Assembly: GCA_009193035.1 (NCBI GenBank)
Contig: SWDT01000112.1
Coordinates: 1 to 64,000, forward strand
Source: Halicephalobus mephisto
Lineage: Eukaryota; Nematoda; Chromadorea; Rhabditida; Panagrolaimidae
DNA: 64,000 nucleotides
Reading direction: 5' to 3'
The notes beneath the pieces are model-generated. The model was not told where the DNA came from and searched no databases. It saw only the letters and a program-made list of their open reading frames with translations. Positions 63,991-64,000 of this stretch are shown in pieces. How positions within the stretch are numbered: the stretch's first letter is position 1; each line of letters begins with the position of its first letter. A program made the position numbers and the translations under genes.

Positions 63991-64000
63991 TCCTATTGAA

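Noticed and set aside
1..64000. Telomeric TTAGGC arrays
   Set aside because: Only isolated TTAGGC hexamers were seen, no tandem run.

Overview
The window is AT-rich eukaryotic DNA, almost certainly from a nematode. The conserved proteins (UNC-10/RIM, NCS-1) are closest to Caenorhabditis versions as I remember them. Two nematode-expanded families are also present (CHK/DUF1679 kinase-like and PF03407 sugar transferase), many introns are only 42-50 nt, and acceptors are mostly TTTTCAG. I cannot name the species. Exons were assembled by hand from splice sites and reading phase.

Layout. 1-14727, minus strand: the first two exons of a Rac-like GTPase; a PF03407-type glycosyltransferase that may be broken; and a complete 13-exon unc-10 (RIM), whose exon phases all close to give 1403 residues. 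14728-27470: no convincing gene, only tandem-repeat families and a few non-repetitive islands. 27471-28816, plus: a CCDC25 orthologue of 208 residues. 28817-43342: another repeat domain, with a tRNA-like/SINE unit (35521-35714), a 0.5-kb direct duplication, an 84-bp minisatellite and a 2.3-kb inverted repeat. 43343-45806, plus: ncs-1 (191 residues). 45940-49344, minus: a CHK kinase-like gene convergent with ncs-1. 49400-52000: transposon-like repeats. 52029-53272, minus: a five-pass membrane protein. 53697-54050, plus: a small secreted-type frame with one stop inside. 56167-57733, plus: an arginine/serine-rich protein, convergent with an F-box-like gene (57848-58735, minus). 59507-60351: two small minus-strand genes in tandem. 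62989-63388: two candidate 3' exons of a gene that enters from the right. The right end is purine-rich minisatellite.

How the genes relate. UNC-10 (active-zone scaffold), NCS-1 (neuronal calcium sensor) and the Rac-like GTPase act in synapse and neurite biology, but nothing suggests shared control. From memory, unc-10, ncs-1 and mig-2 are all X-linked in C. elegans, so this may be conserved X-linkage.

The most unusual property is the repeat landscape. Dozens of otherwise unrelated tandem arrays carry one word, close to TTCGTGTCGGGACC (reverse GGTCCCGACACGAA), often followed by a second TTTCGTG. A second, palindromic word (TTCGCTTA..TAAGCGAA) recurs in the same way. Both occur in introns, gene flanks and intergenic DNA. 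I know of no description of either, though I could not search.
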